NCBI GenBank assembly: GCA_025056895.1
Contig: JANWVJ010000010.1
Coordinates: 1-37,180, forward strand
Direction of reading: 5' to 3'
Length of the DNA: 37,180 bases
Source: Thermoflexales bacterium
GTDB taxonomy: Bacteria > Chloroflexota > Anaerolineae > J036 > Brachytrichaceae
Below, piece by piece: positions 1 through 7,325 of this stretch; the first letter of the stretch is position 1; each line of letters opens with the position of its first letter. The notes beneath the pieces are model-generated. The model worked only from the letters and a program-made list of their open reading frames with translations. It was not told where the DNA came from and did not search any database. Made by a program: the position numbers and the translations under genes.

Positions 1-2265
1 CTCTTGCTCGTAGGCGGCAGTGTGCTTTCGGTGCTGGGGTTTGTTGCGGCAGTGGGGATCAGCGCTCTGGGGGTTGGGGTGGCGTTTGGCGTCGCGCTGG
101 GGCTGTTGCTGTATCTGATCGTCAGCGCCCTGATCAACGTCTTGAGCAAAATCGGCCCTGAGACGCGCGTGAACCTTAGCCTGCGCGATCAAATCATCGT
201 AATTGCGTTGCTCTCGGCGGTGATGGCGCACTTCATTGAGATTCACCTGGGCATCGCGATTGCCTCCACACGCACGCATTTCTGGGCGTTTGCAGCGATG
301 ATGGTTGTAGTGGGGATGGGGTGGTTGAACGACTCTCGCACCAATGCGCCGGCAAGTGAGCTTACCCAGGCCAATGGGCCGGCTACCGCCGGCGAGAGCC
401 AAACGATTCAGAGCGCCCCTGCCCATCAGGCTGGCTCTATTGGTGGCCAATCCAAGCCCCGCCCAAGCGGCGGCGTGCCATCTTCTGCAACAGGCCGGCG
501 CAGACAGCGCGCAGCGGCTGCTCGCGCCCAACAGGCTGCCTCGGAGCGCCGCTCATCAACCGGATTGCGCTTGCCATCTTGGTTTCATACGGTGCTGGTC
601 AGCGGACTATTCCTGGGCCTGATGCTGGGCATTTTGGCTTTCGACTTCATCACCAATTCTGACCGCAAAACGGTGCCGATCCAGGTATTCTGGGATGCTC
701 TAACCAAAGTACGCGGTGCGCCGTCGTATGGCATTTTGATCATGTTCCTGCTCACCTGGGTCGTCGGTGCGCTCCTGCTGGTCGGCGACGCGCATCGCAG
801 CGGCACATTGATGATCCGTGAGAAGGACAACGTCGGGCCGCTGGCGACAGCAACAGCGTTGTGCTTGGCGGTGTCGCTCTTGATCGGCGTGATATTCGGT
901 TCGTTCATCGCCGGCCGGCTGGTTGATTTCATTTCGTCCGGCCAAAACACGGTTGACACGATTCTGACCATCGCCGATCAACTTGGCGCCTTCCCTTCTT
1001 ATTTGTATATCTTGATCGGCGCAATCATGGTGATCGGCGCGCTCGTCATGCGCAAGGAAGAGCCGGTTCGCCCGCGCGAGCCAATGAGTGCGGGCGGATT
1101 GGCCGTCCTGTTGGTAGCGTTCCCGCTCGGCGTGTGGACGATGAGCACCAGCAACCTGCAACCTATCGCCGCCGACATCGTGTACAAGCAAGCCACGCCA
1201 TGGGATCAGCAAGGGCCGGCCATCCTACAGCCGGGGACAAACGTTCAAGGCTGGGACATGGCAATCGAGCATTACCGCCGCGCCATTGCACTCGCTCCAA
1301 ACGAAGACTTCTACTACCTGTGGCTGGGCCGCGCTTTATTGGAGAAAGCTAAATCCACCCAGAACGTACAAGCGCTGCGCACCTGGCCAGACAACGTTTC
1401 ATTTAGCAAAGTAATCGACGACAGCCCGCAAAACTGGAACCGCTTGCCGAACACCTTACCTTCGGCGAATATGAGCCGGGAAGATTTGCTGATCGCTGCC
1501 CAAGTCATCCTGAACGAGGCGCGCATTATCAATCCCTTGAACACCGACCACAGCGCCAACCTGGCGCGCATGTGGCGACAGGCGGGCGACATCGCAACCG
1601 ACCCAGAAATTCGACAGCAGCGCTACCTCAATTCCACCAAAGAGTATGAGACCGCTACAGCGCTCAGTCCAAACAACGCCGTCTTGTGGAACGAGTGGGG
1701 CTCGCTGTACTTGTACGCATTTAATGACATGCAGACCGCCATGCAGAAGTTCGATCGCTCGCTCAGCATCGACCGCAAGTTTGACCAGACATACCTGCTG
1801 CGCGGCGAACTTCTGATGCGCCAGGCAGCGGAACTGGATCAGCGACGCCAAGTCGCCGCGCAGATCGTAGCCACTGTGCCGGCCACCGACACGCAGGCTC
1901 TGGAACAAGCCCAAGCCGCTCAGCGGCAAGCTGAAGAGGCATACCGCGCTAAACTGCGTGAGGCCCGCCTGGAATTCACAAACGCCATCAGCATCAACCA
2001 GAACAATACCCAGGCCTACAACGTGCTAACTTACATCGACCAGCAGTTAGGCGATGTGGCTTCGGCGATTAGCGCCACCCAGGCATTGATCGATCTCAAC
2101 CCCGGCGATTGGAACGCCTATAAGAATCTGGCTTTGCTGTACCGAGACGCCAATCAACCTGACCTGGCACGGCGAGCAGCCGAGAAAGCAATTGAACTGG
2201 CGCCCGAGGATCAACGGCCTGCCTTACAAGCGTTCATCGCACAACTGGGCGCTCCCGCACCGTGA
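1..2265 (+). CDS. O-antigen ligase/Wzy-like membrane protein with C-terminal TPRs (5' end cut by window)
   Basis: The reading frame is open from base 1, so the gene starts upstream and about 754 residues are visible. The first ~110 residues are hydrophobic and include the stretch AHFIEIHLGIAIASTRTHFW, which I associate with the last helices of O-antigen ligase/polymerase-like proteins of Chloroflexota. A Gln/Ala/Arg-rich cytoplasmic-type linker follows (about 115-190), then further membrane helices (about 195-385). The last 340 residues are helical repeats of TPR type, for example around YRRAIALAPNEDFYYLWLG and near the end ARRAAEKAIELAPED. Such proteins polymerise or ligate lipid-linked glycans at the outer face of the membrane; the TPR part probably binds partners. 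The next two genes also belong to surface glycan synthesis, which supports the role. The exact reaction and substrate cannot be told. Confidence 0.75.
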   Translation, partial: LLLVGGSVLSVLGFVAAVGISALGVGVAFGVALGLLLYLIVSALINVLSKIGPETRVNLSLRDQIIVIALLSAVMAHFIEIHLGIAIASTRTHFWAFAAMMVVVGMGWLNDSRTNAPASELTQANGPATAGESQTIQSAPAHQAGSIGGQSKPRPSGGVPSSATGRRRQRAAAARAQQAASERRSSTGLRLPSWFHTVLVSGLFLGLMLGILAFDFITNSDRKTVPIQVFWDALTKVRGAPSYGILIMFLLTWVVGALLLVGDAHRSGTLMIREKDNVGPLATATALCLAVSLLIGVIFGSFIAGRLVDFISSGQNTVDTILTIADQLGAFPSYLYILIGAIMVIGALVMRKEEPVRPREPMSAGGLAVLLVAFPLGVWTMSTSNLQPIAADIVYKQATPWDQQGPAILQPGTNVQGWDMAIEHYRRAIALAPNEDFYYLWLGRALLEKAKSTQNVQALRTWPDNVSFSKVIDDSPQNWNRLPNTLPSANMSREDLLIAAQVILNEARIINPLNTDHSANLARMWRQAGDIATDPEIRQQRYLNSTKEYETATALSPNNAVLWNEWGSLYLYAFNDMQTAMQKFDRSLSIDRKFDQTYLLRGELLMRQAAELDQRRQVAAQIVATVPATDTQALEQAQAAQRQAEEAYRAKLREARLEFTNAISINQNNTQAYNVLTYIDQQLGDVASAISATQALIDLNPGDWNAYKNLALLYRDANQPDLARRAAEKAIELAPEDQRPALQAFIAQLGAPAP

Positions 2266-2296
2266 AGCGTTGCTGTGCTCGCTCATCATCGTTGCC

Positions 2297-3337
2297 ATGC
2301 TAAACACGGTCATCATCCTCTTTGTGGGCGCACTGGTAATTGCCCTGGCCATGACGCCGGTCAGTAAGTGGCTGGCTCCGCACGTTGGGGTGATGGACAG
2401 GCCGAATGCGCGCAAGATTCACGCAGCGCCTGTGCCGCGCATGGGAGGGCTGGCCATATTCATCGCCGTGATGGCCGTCGTGGGGCTGTTCGGGGGCCAA
2501 CAAGAGATTCAACAGACAGCAGCCATTTTGTTCGGTGCTGCCTTCATGTCATTTTTGGGCCTGGCCGACGACCGGTTTACGCTCAGCGCCTATCTGCGAC
2601 TGGCGCTGCAACTGGGGGCAGCGCTGTTTGTGTGGTTCGCCGGCGTGCGTGTGCAGATGTTGTCCATCGAATGGCTGGACGCCGCACTGACCGTGCTCTG
2701 GATTGTCGGCATCTCAAACGCGATGAACTTTTTGGACAACATGGACGGGTTGCTGGCCGGCATCAGTGCAGTGATGTCCGGTTTCTTCTTAGTGTTGGCC
2801 GTGCTGAACGGCCAGGTGCTGGTGGCCACCCTATCCGCTGCGTTAATGGGCGCTTGTATTGGTTTTCTATTCTGGAATCTCAACCCGGCCTCAGTGTTTA
2901 TGGGCGACTCTGGGAGCATGTTTCTCGGCTTTCTGCTGGCGTGCGTGGCAATCAAGTTGCGCTTCGTCGCTCAGACGCCAAGTGTGTCCTGGATGGTGCC
3001 CGTGATCGTGATGGCGTTGCCGATATTCGATATGACGATGGTGGTGATTTCTCGGCTGCGGCGCGGCAAGAATCCCCTAACCACGCCGGGGAAAGATCAT
3101 ACGTCTCATCGGATTGCTGCGCATGGCTTCAGCCGGCGCGAAGCGGTGTTAATTCTCTATTTGGTGTGCTGTGTTCTCGGTCTGGTGGCCTTGTTGGTTT
3201 CAATCGCCGATGAAACAGCGGCGCGCATCTTGGGGCTGGCCGTAGCCGGCGTAGCTGCTTACATGCTTTGGTACATGGAGTTCGGACCATGGAAGCTCAA
3301 AATCAATCCAGACGATCAGATCAGCGTGTCGCAGTGA
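2297..3337 (+). CDS. WecA/MraY-family undecaprenyl-phosphate sugar-1-phosphate transferase (GT4)
   Basis: A 346-residue polytopic membrane protein of the family that moves a sugar-1-phosphate from a UDP-sugar to undecaprenyl phosphate, the first step in making lipid-linked glycans. Family signatures are visible in order: the RPNARKIHAAPVPRMGG loop near the N-terminus, the Asp pair in GLADDR (about residue 91), NFLDNMDG (144-151), FMGDSGSMFLG (about 202-211) and HRIAAHG (271-277). These match WecA/TagO-like enzymes rather than MraY. I chose the ATG at 2297 because the upstream in-frame extension lies inside the preceding gene and is not membrane-like. It begins 31 bases after the upstream stop and its end overlaps the next gene by 49 bases, so the three genes look like one operon. 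The sugar used is not known. Confidence 0.88.
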   Translation: MLNTVIILFVGALVIALAMTPVSKWLAPHVGVMDRPNARKIHAAPVPRMGGLAIFIAVMAVVGLFGGQQEIQQTAAILFGAAFMSFLGLADDRFTLSAYLRLALQLGAALFVWFAGVRVQMLSIEWLDAALTVLWIVGISNAMNFLDNMDGLLAGISAVMSGFFLVLAVLNGQVLVATLSAALMGACIGFLFWNLNPASVFMGDSGSMFLGFLLACVAIKLRFVAQTPSVSWMVPVIVMALPIFDMTMVVISRLRRGKNPLTTPGKDHTSHRIAAHGFSRREAVLILYLVCCVLGLVALLVSIADETAARILGLAVAGVAAYMLWYMEFGPWKLKINPDDQISVSQ

Positions 3338-4629
3338 TCGGCCTAGGTTACGTTGGCCTGCCGCTTGCGATTGCTTTTGCGCGCCGAGGGCGACACGTGA
3401 TCGGCATCGACCTTGATGGCCGCAAAGTCAGCCAACTGAATAGCCGCTCGAGCTACATCCCCGATGTGCCGGTAGCAGAAGTGGCCGGCGCTGTTGAGGC
3501 CGGTTGCTTTGAAGCAACGGCCGACTATGACCGCTTGCGCGACCGCGACGCGATCTTCATCTGCGTGCCCACCCCGTATGACGCGATGCGCGCGCCAGAC
3601 CTATCTTTCATCGTTAGCGCCACCGAAGGCATTCAATCGCGTCTGCAACGCGGTCAGATGGTGATTCTGCAAAGCACGACTTACCCCGGCACAACCGAAG
3701 AGATCGTTTTGCCGATTCTAGAAAAGAGCGGCCTGAAGTGTGGCGCGGATTTCGATTTGGCCTTCTCGCCGGAACGGATTGACCCCGGCCGCACCGATTT
3801 CACGGTGGCCAACACCCCTAAAGTGGTGGGCGGGGTGACGCCAGCGGCGACTCAGCGCGCCGCCGAATTGCTTGGGGTGATGGGTGCGCCAATTGTGCCG
3901 GTCTCCTCACCGCGCGCGGCTGAGATGACCAAGCTGCTCGAAAACATCTTCCGCTCGGTCAATATTGCGCTGGTTAACGAGCTAGCGCGCCTGTGCGAGC
4001 GAATGAATATTGACATCTGGGAAGTGATCAACGCCGCCAAGACAAAACCGTTTGGCTATATGCCCTTCACACCGGGTCCGGGTGTAGGAGGGCACTGCAT
4101 CGGCGTCGACCCCTATTACCTATCCTGGAAGGCACGCGAGTTCGATTTCTACACGCGCTTTATCGAGCTGGCAGCGGAAGTGAACCAGTCAATGCCGTTT
4201 CATGTGATTGACCTCACCGAAGAGGCATTAAGCGATATAGGCGTTCCGTTACGCGGTGCACATGTGCTGGTGCTAGGCGTCGCTTTCAAGCGCGACATCG
4301 ATGACGCGCGCAATTCCCCTTCTGAACGCATCATCGAGTTGCTGATGAATCGCGGGGCGCACGTAACGTACCATGACCCGTATGTACCGCGCTTTCAGGT
4401 AGGGGGTGATGTCTTTCATCGCACAGTGAAGTCTTTAGTGTCGCAGCCGCTCACCGAAGCCAACCTGAAAGCGGCTGACTGCGTGATTATCGCCACCGGC
4501 CATCGCAGCATCGATTATGGATACGTTGTCCGACACGCCAAAGCAGTCGTCGATTGCTGCAATGCTACGGCATCGGTCAAAGAAGAACGCTCCAAAATCA
4601 TCCGCCTGGGGAGCGGCGTCAGAGGCTAA
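3289..4629 (+). CDS. UDP-N-acetylhexosamine dehydrogenase (UDP-glucose/GDP-mannose dehydrogenase family)
   Basis: A 446-residue NAD-dependent dehydrogenase that oxidises C6 of a UDP-sugar to the uronic acid in two steps. The N-terminal Rossmann fold starts with VIGLGYVGLP. The central part has FSPERIDPG and the helix KLLENIFRSVNIALVNEL. The catalytic cysteine lies in PGPGVGGHCIGVDPYYLSWK. The C-terminal domain has LGVAFKRDIDDARNSPS, which contacts the substrate. The pattern AKTKPFGYMPFTPGPG resembles the WbpA/WecC branch (N-acetylated sugars) more than plain UDP-glucose dehydrogenase. The ATG at 3289 is preferred over a TTG at 3268 because the Rossmann fold begins about 14 residues later. It overlaps the previous gene and ends one base before the oppositely directed tRNA. 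It probably supplies a charged sugar for the glycan assembled by the two upstream products. Confidence 0.88.
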   Translation: MEAQNQSRRSDQRVAVIGLGYVGLPLAIAFARRGRHVIGIDLDGRKVSQLNSRSSYIPDVPVAEVAGAVEAGCFEATADYDRLRDRDAIFICVPTPYDAMRAPDLSFIVSATEGIQSRLQRGQMVILQSTTYPGTTEEIVLPILEKSGLKCGADFDLAFSPERIDPGRTDFTVANTPKVVGGVTPAATQRAAELLGVMGAPIVPVSSPRAAEMTKLLENIFRSVNIALVNELARLCERMNIDIWEVINAAKTKPFGYMPFTPGPGVGGHCIGVDPYYLSWKAREFDFYTRFIELAAEVNQSMPFHVIDLTEEALSDIGVPLRGAHVLVLGVAFKRDIDDARNSPSERIIELLMNRGAHVTYHDPYVPRFQVGGDVFHRTVKSLVSQPLTEANLKAADCVIIATGHRSIDYGYVVRHAKAVVDCCNATASVKEERSKIIRLGSGVRG

Positions 4630-4630
4630 G

Positions 4631-4704
4631 TGGGTGGTGAGGGACTCGAACCCCCGACCTCTTGTGTGTAAAACAAACGCTCTAACCAACTGAGCTAACC
4701 ACCC
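4631..4704 (-). tRNA. tRNA-Val (anticodon UAC)
   Basis: A 74-nt cloverleaf reads on the minus strand. The acceptor stem GGGTGGT pairs with ACCACCC, followed by discriminator A. The D-arm is GCTC...GAGC. The anticodon stem TTTGT/ACAAG encloses the loop TTTACAC, giving anticodon TAC (UAC in RNA), which reads valine codons. The T-arm is GGGGG-TTCGAGT-CCCTC. CCA is not encoded and must be added after transcription. The gene ends one base from the stop of the convergent dehydrogenase gene, so there is no room for a separate terminator between them. Confidence 0.95.
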
Positions 4705-4717
4705 AACTTGCTCTTCA

Positions 4718-4723
4718 ATTATA
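4718..4723 (-). promoter_or_regulatory. Probable -10 element of the tRNA-Val promoter
   Basis: The minus strand reads TATAAT (within CATATATAATTG) 13 nt upstream of the mature tRNA 5' end, inside an AT-rich island that contrasts with the GC-rich surroundings. No good -35 match is seen at 16-18 nt. Confidence 0.5.
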
Positions 4724-4831
4724 TATGCTGCATCGCATCATGTTGCGGCGGGTGCATCTTCCAACAGGGGCAATTTCCCTGTGTGGGTCACCCGGCGACT
4801 GGGGCTGCCTCAGGCGAAGCCAGCGCAGACG

Positions 4832-4999
4832 ATGTCCACCTGCCTCGGCTGTGCAGGTGTTGCGCGGATTCATCCGCAGTGCAATCGCCTGTGCTGCCCC
4901 CGCAAGAAGTGTACCCGATGCGGCAGGCAGCGATGTAAGCGGATAGCGGAATTGTTCATCCCCTCATCGCTTTGCTCTCATCTAAGGGTACTAGGCTGA
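4832..4999 (+). CDS. Possible small Cys-rich protein (55 aa), doubtful
   Basis: An ATG-started frame of 55 codons has cysteines spaced C-x2-C-x9-C-x3-CC-x4-C-x2-C-x4-C, including CCPRKKCTRCGRQRCKR, followed by a short hydrophobic tail. The spacing could bind zinc, and the frame ends 26 bases before the ABC ATPase start. Against it: there is no clear ribosome binding site, the region forms strong inverted repeats, and TGC/TGT-rich hairpins can produce Cys-rich readings by chance. I do not recognise a family. I list it as a candidate only. Confidence 0.2.
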   Translation: MSTCLGCAGVARIHPQCNRLCCPRKKCTRCGRQRCKRIAELFIPSSLCSHLRVLG

Positions 5000-5025
5000 T
5001 TGGTGCTATGGGCAACTGTCGCGGC

Positions 5026-5700
5026 ATGATTACGCTGGATCGAGTGACCAAATATTACGAAGAGGCCGGCACCAGGCGCCTCGTTCTCGACCATATCAGC
5101 GCCGAATTCGGCTGCGGCGAGTTCATCGTGCTACTGGGAAAGAGCGGTTCTGGAAAGAGCACACTGCTCAATCTGATCGGTGGGTTGGATACCCCAACAT
5201 CAGGAGAGGTGCTGATCGATGGTCAATCGTTGACTCGCATGAACGACCATCAGCGTACCGTGTTCAGGCGGCAGCATTTTGGCTTTGTCTTTCAAGCCTT
5301 TAACTTAATTCCTACCTTGACTGTGGAGGAGAACGTTATGCTGCCGGCAGAACTGGCCGGCGCTCGTCTGAGCACTTCCTCTATTCGTCAGCACGCCCGG
5401 GACCTATTGGCCTCGGTCGGGTTGCTCGAGCGCGCCAACACCTTCCCCGATCGACTGAGCGGCGGTGAGCAGCAACGGGTTGCAATTGCCCGCGCCCTTG
5501 CGAATGATCCGCTCGTGGTGTTGGCTGACGAGCCGACCGGCAATTTGGACGCCGAAACCGGCAAGCGCGTGCTCGACCTGCTCGATCAACTGACACGCCA
5601 GGCCGGCAAAAATTTGGTTATGGTCACACATAGCGAAGAAGTGATCGGCATAGCCGATCGCGTCTTGCGCCTGCGCGATGGCCGATTGGCTATGTCGTAA
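5026..5700 (+). CDS. ABC transporter ATP-binding protein, LolD/MacB type
   Basis: A 224-residue ATPase of the family that powers LolCDE/MacB/FtsEX-type exporters. All motifs are intact: Walker [10 protein letters not shown] (about 38-47), Q-loop [16 protein letters not shown], signature [15 protein letters not shown] (about 144-158), Walker B with [10 protein letters not shown] (166-175) and H-loop MVTHSEE (His ~202). The [13 protein letters not shown] segment is typical of the MacB/LolD group. The start at 5026 gives the usual [11 protein letters not shown] opening; an in-frame ATG at 5008 is an alternative. No permease gene lies next to it, so it is an orphan in this window and its cargo is unknown. 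The flanking genes (tRNA, a regulator) give no functional hint. Confidence 0.88.
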   Translation: MITLDRVTKYYEEAGTRRLVLDHISAEFGCGEFIVLLGKSGSGKSTLLNLIGGLDTPTSGEVLIDGQSLTRMNDHQRTVFRRQHFGFVFQAFNLIPTLTVEENVMLPAELAGARLSTSSIRQHARDLLASVGLLERANTFPDRLSGGEQQRVAIARALANDPLVVLADEPTGNLDAETGKRVLDLLDQLTRQAGKNLVMVTHSEEVIGIADRVLRLRDGRLAMS

Positions 5701-5872
5701 GGGCTACCGCATGTTTTACTGAAACGTGTTTTGATCTTTAAAAGAATCAAACCTTCCCTACAGACAAACTATCAGGAGAGCGTTACGATCAAATCAGAAC
5801 TCGGACCATAAACACTTATCTGGTTAGTTCGCAACCTGACAATCCATTGATAGCCTAAGGAGTCCTGAGAAC

Positions 5873-6643
5873 ATGTCTGAGGAGACTGCCGAGAAGAAGA
5901 TTGCTGTCTACATGACGAACGGGGAAGGACCGGATGAAGCCATCTTACAAGGTCTGCACGGCGCCGGCTGTGAAGTAACTCGTACTCACTCAATTGCCCA
6001 AACCTTAGAATTTATCCACTCGCTGCCGCCGGAAGAAACCCCTCTTCTGATAGCCGAGGTGCAATCAGGTGCCATGCCGTTGCTGGCCATTTTGCGCGAA
6101 TATAGTTATCAGATGCCGCCTACAGTGTTGCTTGACCGTGTCGGTAATGATATCTATGCTCCGATCAAGGCACTTGAGTTCGGCGTGAAGGCCTATCTGT
6201 TGGTCAGTCAACCCCCGATCGAGCGTCAAATCACAACCCAGTTAACTGCTGAACGCGCCTTTGCCGAGAGCAGAGCCGCGCTTCACGAGTCGTCCTCCGC
6301 CGGCAAGCTCGCCTCAAAAGTTGCCGGCTCGTCCTCATCTGAAGAACTCAATGAAGACTTTGACTGGGATCCGGTCTCTCACGTGATTCGCATCGCTGGA
6401 AAATACATTCATCTTAGTCCTATTGAAGGGCGTATCTTCAACCTATTAGTTGAACGCCGAGGCCGGACGGTCACCCTTCGAGAGTTTATGCAGAATGCGT
6501 TGAAGAATCCGAACGTCAGCGAAAAGACCGCTTTGGAGCAGCTCCGGCCCCACATTATGCGTTTGCGTCGCAAGCTGGCCGTCTATCCGCCTCTGGCCGA
6601 ACGCATTGTGAATACGCGCGGGTCGGGATACATGATGATCTGA
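5873..6643 (+). CDS. Atypical response regulator: pseudo-receiver plus OmpR-type winged helix
   Basis: A 256-residue protein with a good ribosome site (AAGGAG at 5857-5862, 10 nt before ATG). Residues ~8-130 follow the receiver pattern, ending in IKALEFGVKAYLLV, which matches the usual end (ia.l..GaddYl.KP). But the acidic pair of strand 1 is absent (VYMTNGEG), the phospho-acceptor position at the end of strand 3 appears to be Glu (LLIAEVQSG), and the conserved Lys is Ser. A low-complexity Ser/Ala linker (~140-158) leads to a C-terminal DNA-binding domain (~165-256) with SPIEGRIFNLLVERRGRTVT, IMRLRRKL and RGSGYMM, typical of OmpR/PhoB winged helices. It probably acts without phosphorylation. 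The next gene is a paralogue of its N-terminal half. Confidence 0.78.
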   Translation: MSEETAEKKIAVYMTNGEGPDEAILQGLHGAGCEVTRTHSIAQTLEFIHSLPPEETPLLIAEVQSGAMPLLAILREYSYQMPPTVLLDRVGNDIYAPIKALEFGVKAYLLVSQPPIERQITTQLTAERAFAESRAALHESSSAGKLASKVAGSSSSEELNEDFDWDPVSHVIRIAGKYIHLSPIEGRIFNLLVERRGRTVTLREFMQNALKNPNVSEKTALEQLRPHIMRLRRKLAVYPPLAERIVNTRGSGYMMI

Positions 6644-6672
6644 CAGCCATCCATCTCGACACATTCCTCTTT

Positions 6673-6709
6673 ATGGCAGGGCATGTTTAGGCAGCCTTGC
6701 CATTTTTAT
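6673..6709 (+). terminator. Rho-independent terminator after the winged-helix regulator
   Basis: ATGGCAGG (6673-6680) pairs with CCTTGCCAT (6695-6703) with one bulged base, followed by TTTTT then ATTTG. It lies 30 bases downstream of the regulator stop, so the second pseudo-receiver gene likely has its own promoter. Confidence 0.7.
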
Positions 6710-6775
6710 TTGCGTGACGATGAGACCGCGTTGCAGATATGCGCCAGCAGAAATCGTCTTCGAGAGGAAGGCTAA

Positions 6776-6805
6776 TTGAAAACCAGTATTCGATATACCT
6801 ACTTT
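6776..6805 (+). promoter_or_regulatory. Weak promoter candidate for the short pseudo-receiver gene
   Basis: TTGAAA at 6776-6781 is followed after 18 nt by TACTTT at 6800-6805. It lies in the 256-base gap between the terminator and the next gene. Both boxes are imperfect, so confidence is low. Confidence 0.25.
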
Positions 6806-6899
6806 GGGTGATTCCAAGCCGCATTACGACCTGTATCCTTCGCGTTGTGCAGGCTGGCCAGGGCGCCTGCGCTGTATATCTACGCAAGGGTGTTTGACA

Positions 6900-7325
6900 A
6901 TGACACACCGGACAACACGTAAACAGGCTGTATATATGGTCGACGGGCAGGGAGCAGATGCGGCAATTGTGCGCGGCTTAGAATCGTCTGGCTGCCAAAT
7001 TACATTTGCACATGGCTTGGCTGAAGCACTTGGGGCAGTATTTGCCGTTCAGGAGCGTTTTGCTCAGCTCCCTATCCTTGTGGCAGAAGTTCAAGCAGAT
7101 GCTTTATCTTTACTAGCCGTTCTGGCCCATCAATCCTGGCTCCAGAACCCTTCCACGGCGATTCGTCCTTTGCCGATGCAGGTGGTACTTTTTGACCGCA
7201 GTGGAGATGACATACAAACTGCTATTCGTGCTATCGAGTACGGTGTGCGGGCTTATTTGTTGGCCCGTCATTCCCCTGTCGAGCGCGAATTAAGAGTGCG
7301 CCTCGTTGCAGAAGAGATCAGGTAA
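6900..7325 (+). CDS. Stand-alone pseudo-receiver protein, paralogue of the upstream regulator's N-terminus
   Basis: A 141-residue protein whose whole length aligns with the first ~130 residues of the regulator at 5873. Matching pieces are KQAVYMVDGQGADAAIVRGL vs KKIAVYMTNGEGPDEAILQGL, LVAEVQADALSLLAVL vs LIAEVQSGAMPLLAIL, and IRAIEYGVRAYLLA vs IKALEFGVKAYLLV. Both carry Glu where receivers have the phosphorylated Asp. It stops just after this domain and has no DNA-binding part. I chose ATG 6900 because AAGGG lies 9 nt upstream and homology begins there; a TTG at 6804 would add an unrelated tail. Its last 8 bases overlap the end of the convergent histidine kinase gene, so a winged-helix part may have been lost. 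It might bind and modulate its paralogue. Confidence 0.72.
   Translation: MTHRTTRKQAVYMVDGQGADAAIVRGLESSGCQITFAHGLAEALGAVFAVQERFAQLPILVAEVQADALSLLAVLAHQSWLQNPSTAIRPLPMQVVLFDRSGDDIQTAIRAIEYGVRAYLLARHSPVERELRVRLVAEEIR

Larger units (their letters stand above)
4705..5025. other. Intergenic region without a secure gene; hairpin-rich and Cys-codon-rich
   Basis: About 320 bases separate the tRNA and the ABC ATPase gene. After the tRNA promoter the sequence is GC-rich with several short inverted repeats. ACAGGG/CCCTGT lies at 4764-4782. CACCTGC/GCAGGTG lies at 4837-4859. A longer imperfect hairpin at 4854-4891 (CAGGTGTTGC...GCAATCGCCTG, with GCGGAT/ATCCGC at its top) competes with the previous one for the same bases. 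CCGCA/TGCGG lies at 4900-4923. GCATCGC near 4729 can pair with GCGATGT at 4930-4936 and would enclose the whole. No U-rich terminator is seen on either strand. I could not match it to SRP RNA, 6S RNA, RNase P RNA or tmRNA. A small Cys-rich reading frame overlaps it and is listed separately. Confidence 0.35.

Noticed and set aside
4729-4940. SRP RNA, 6S RNA, RNase P RNA or tmRNA in the gap after the tRNA
   Set aside because: The SRP GGAA loop, RNase P core, 6S bubble layout and tmRNA tag/tRNA-like ends could not be found on either strand.
5728-5752. Terminator after the ABC ATPase gene
   Set aside because: TTTGATCTT/AAGATCAAA-like pairing exists with a bulge, but it is AT-rich and no T-run follows in either direction.
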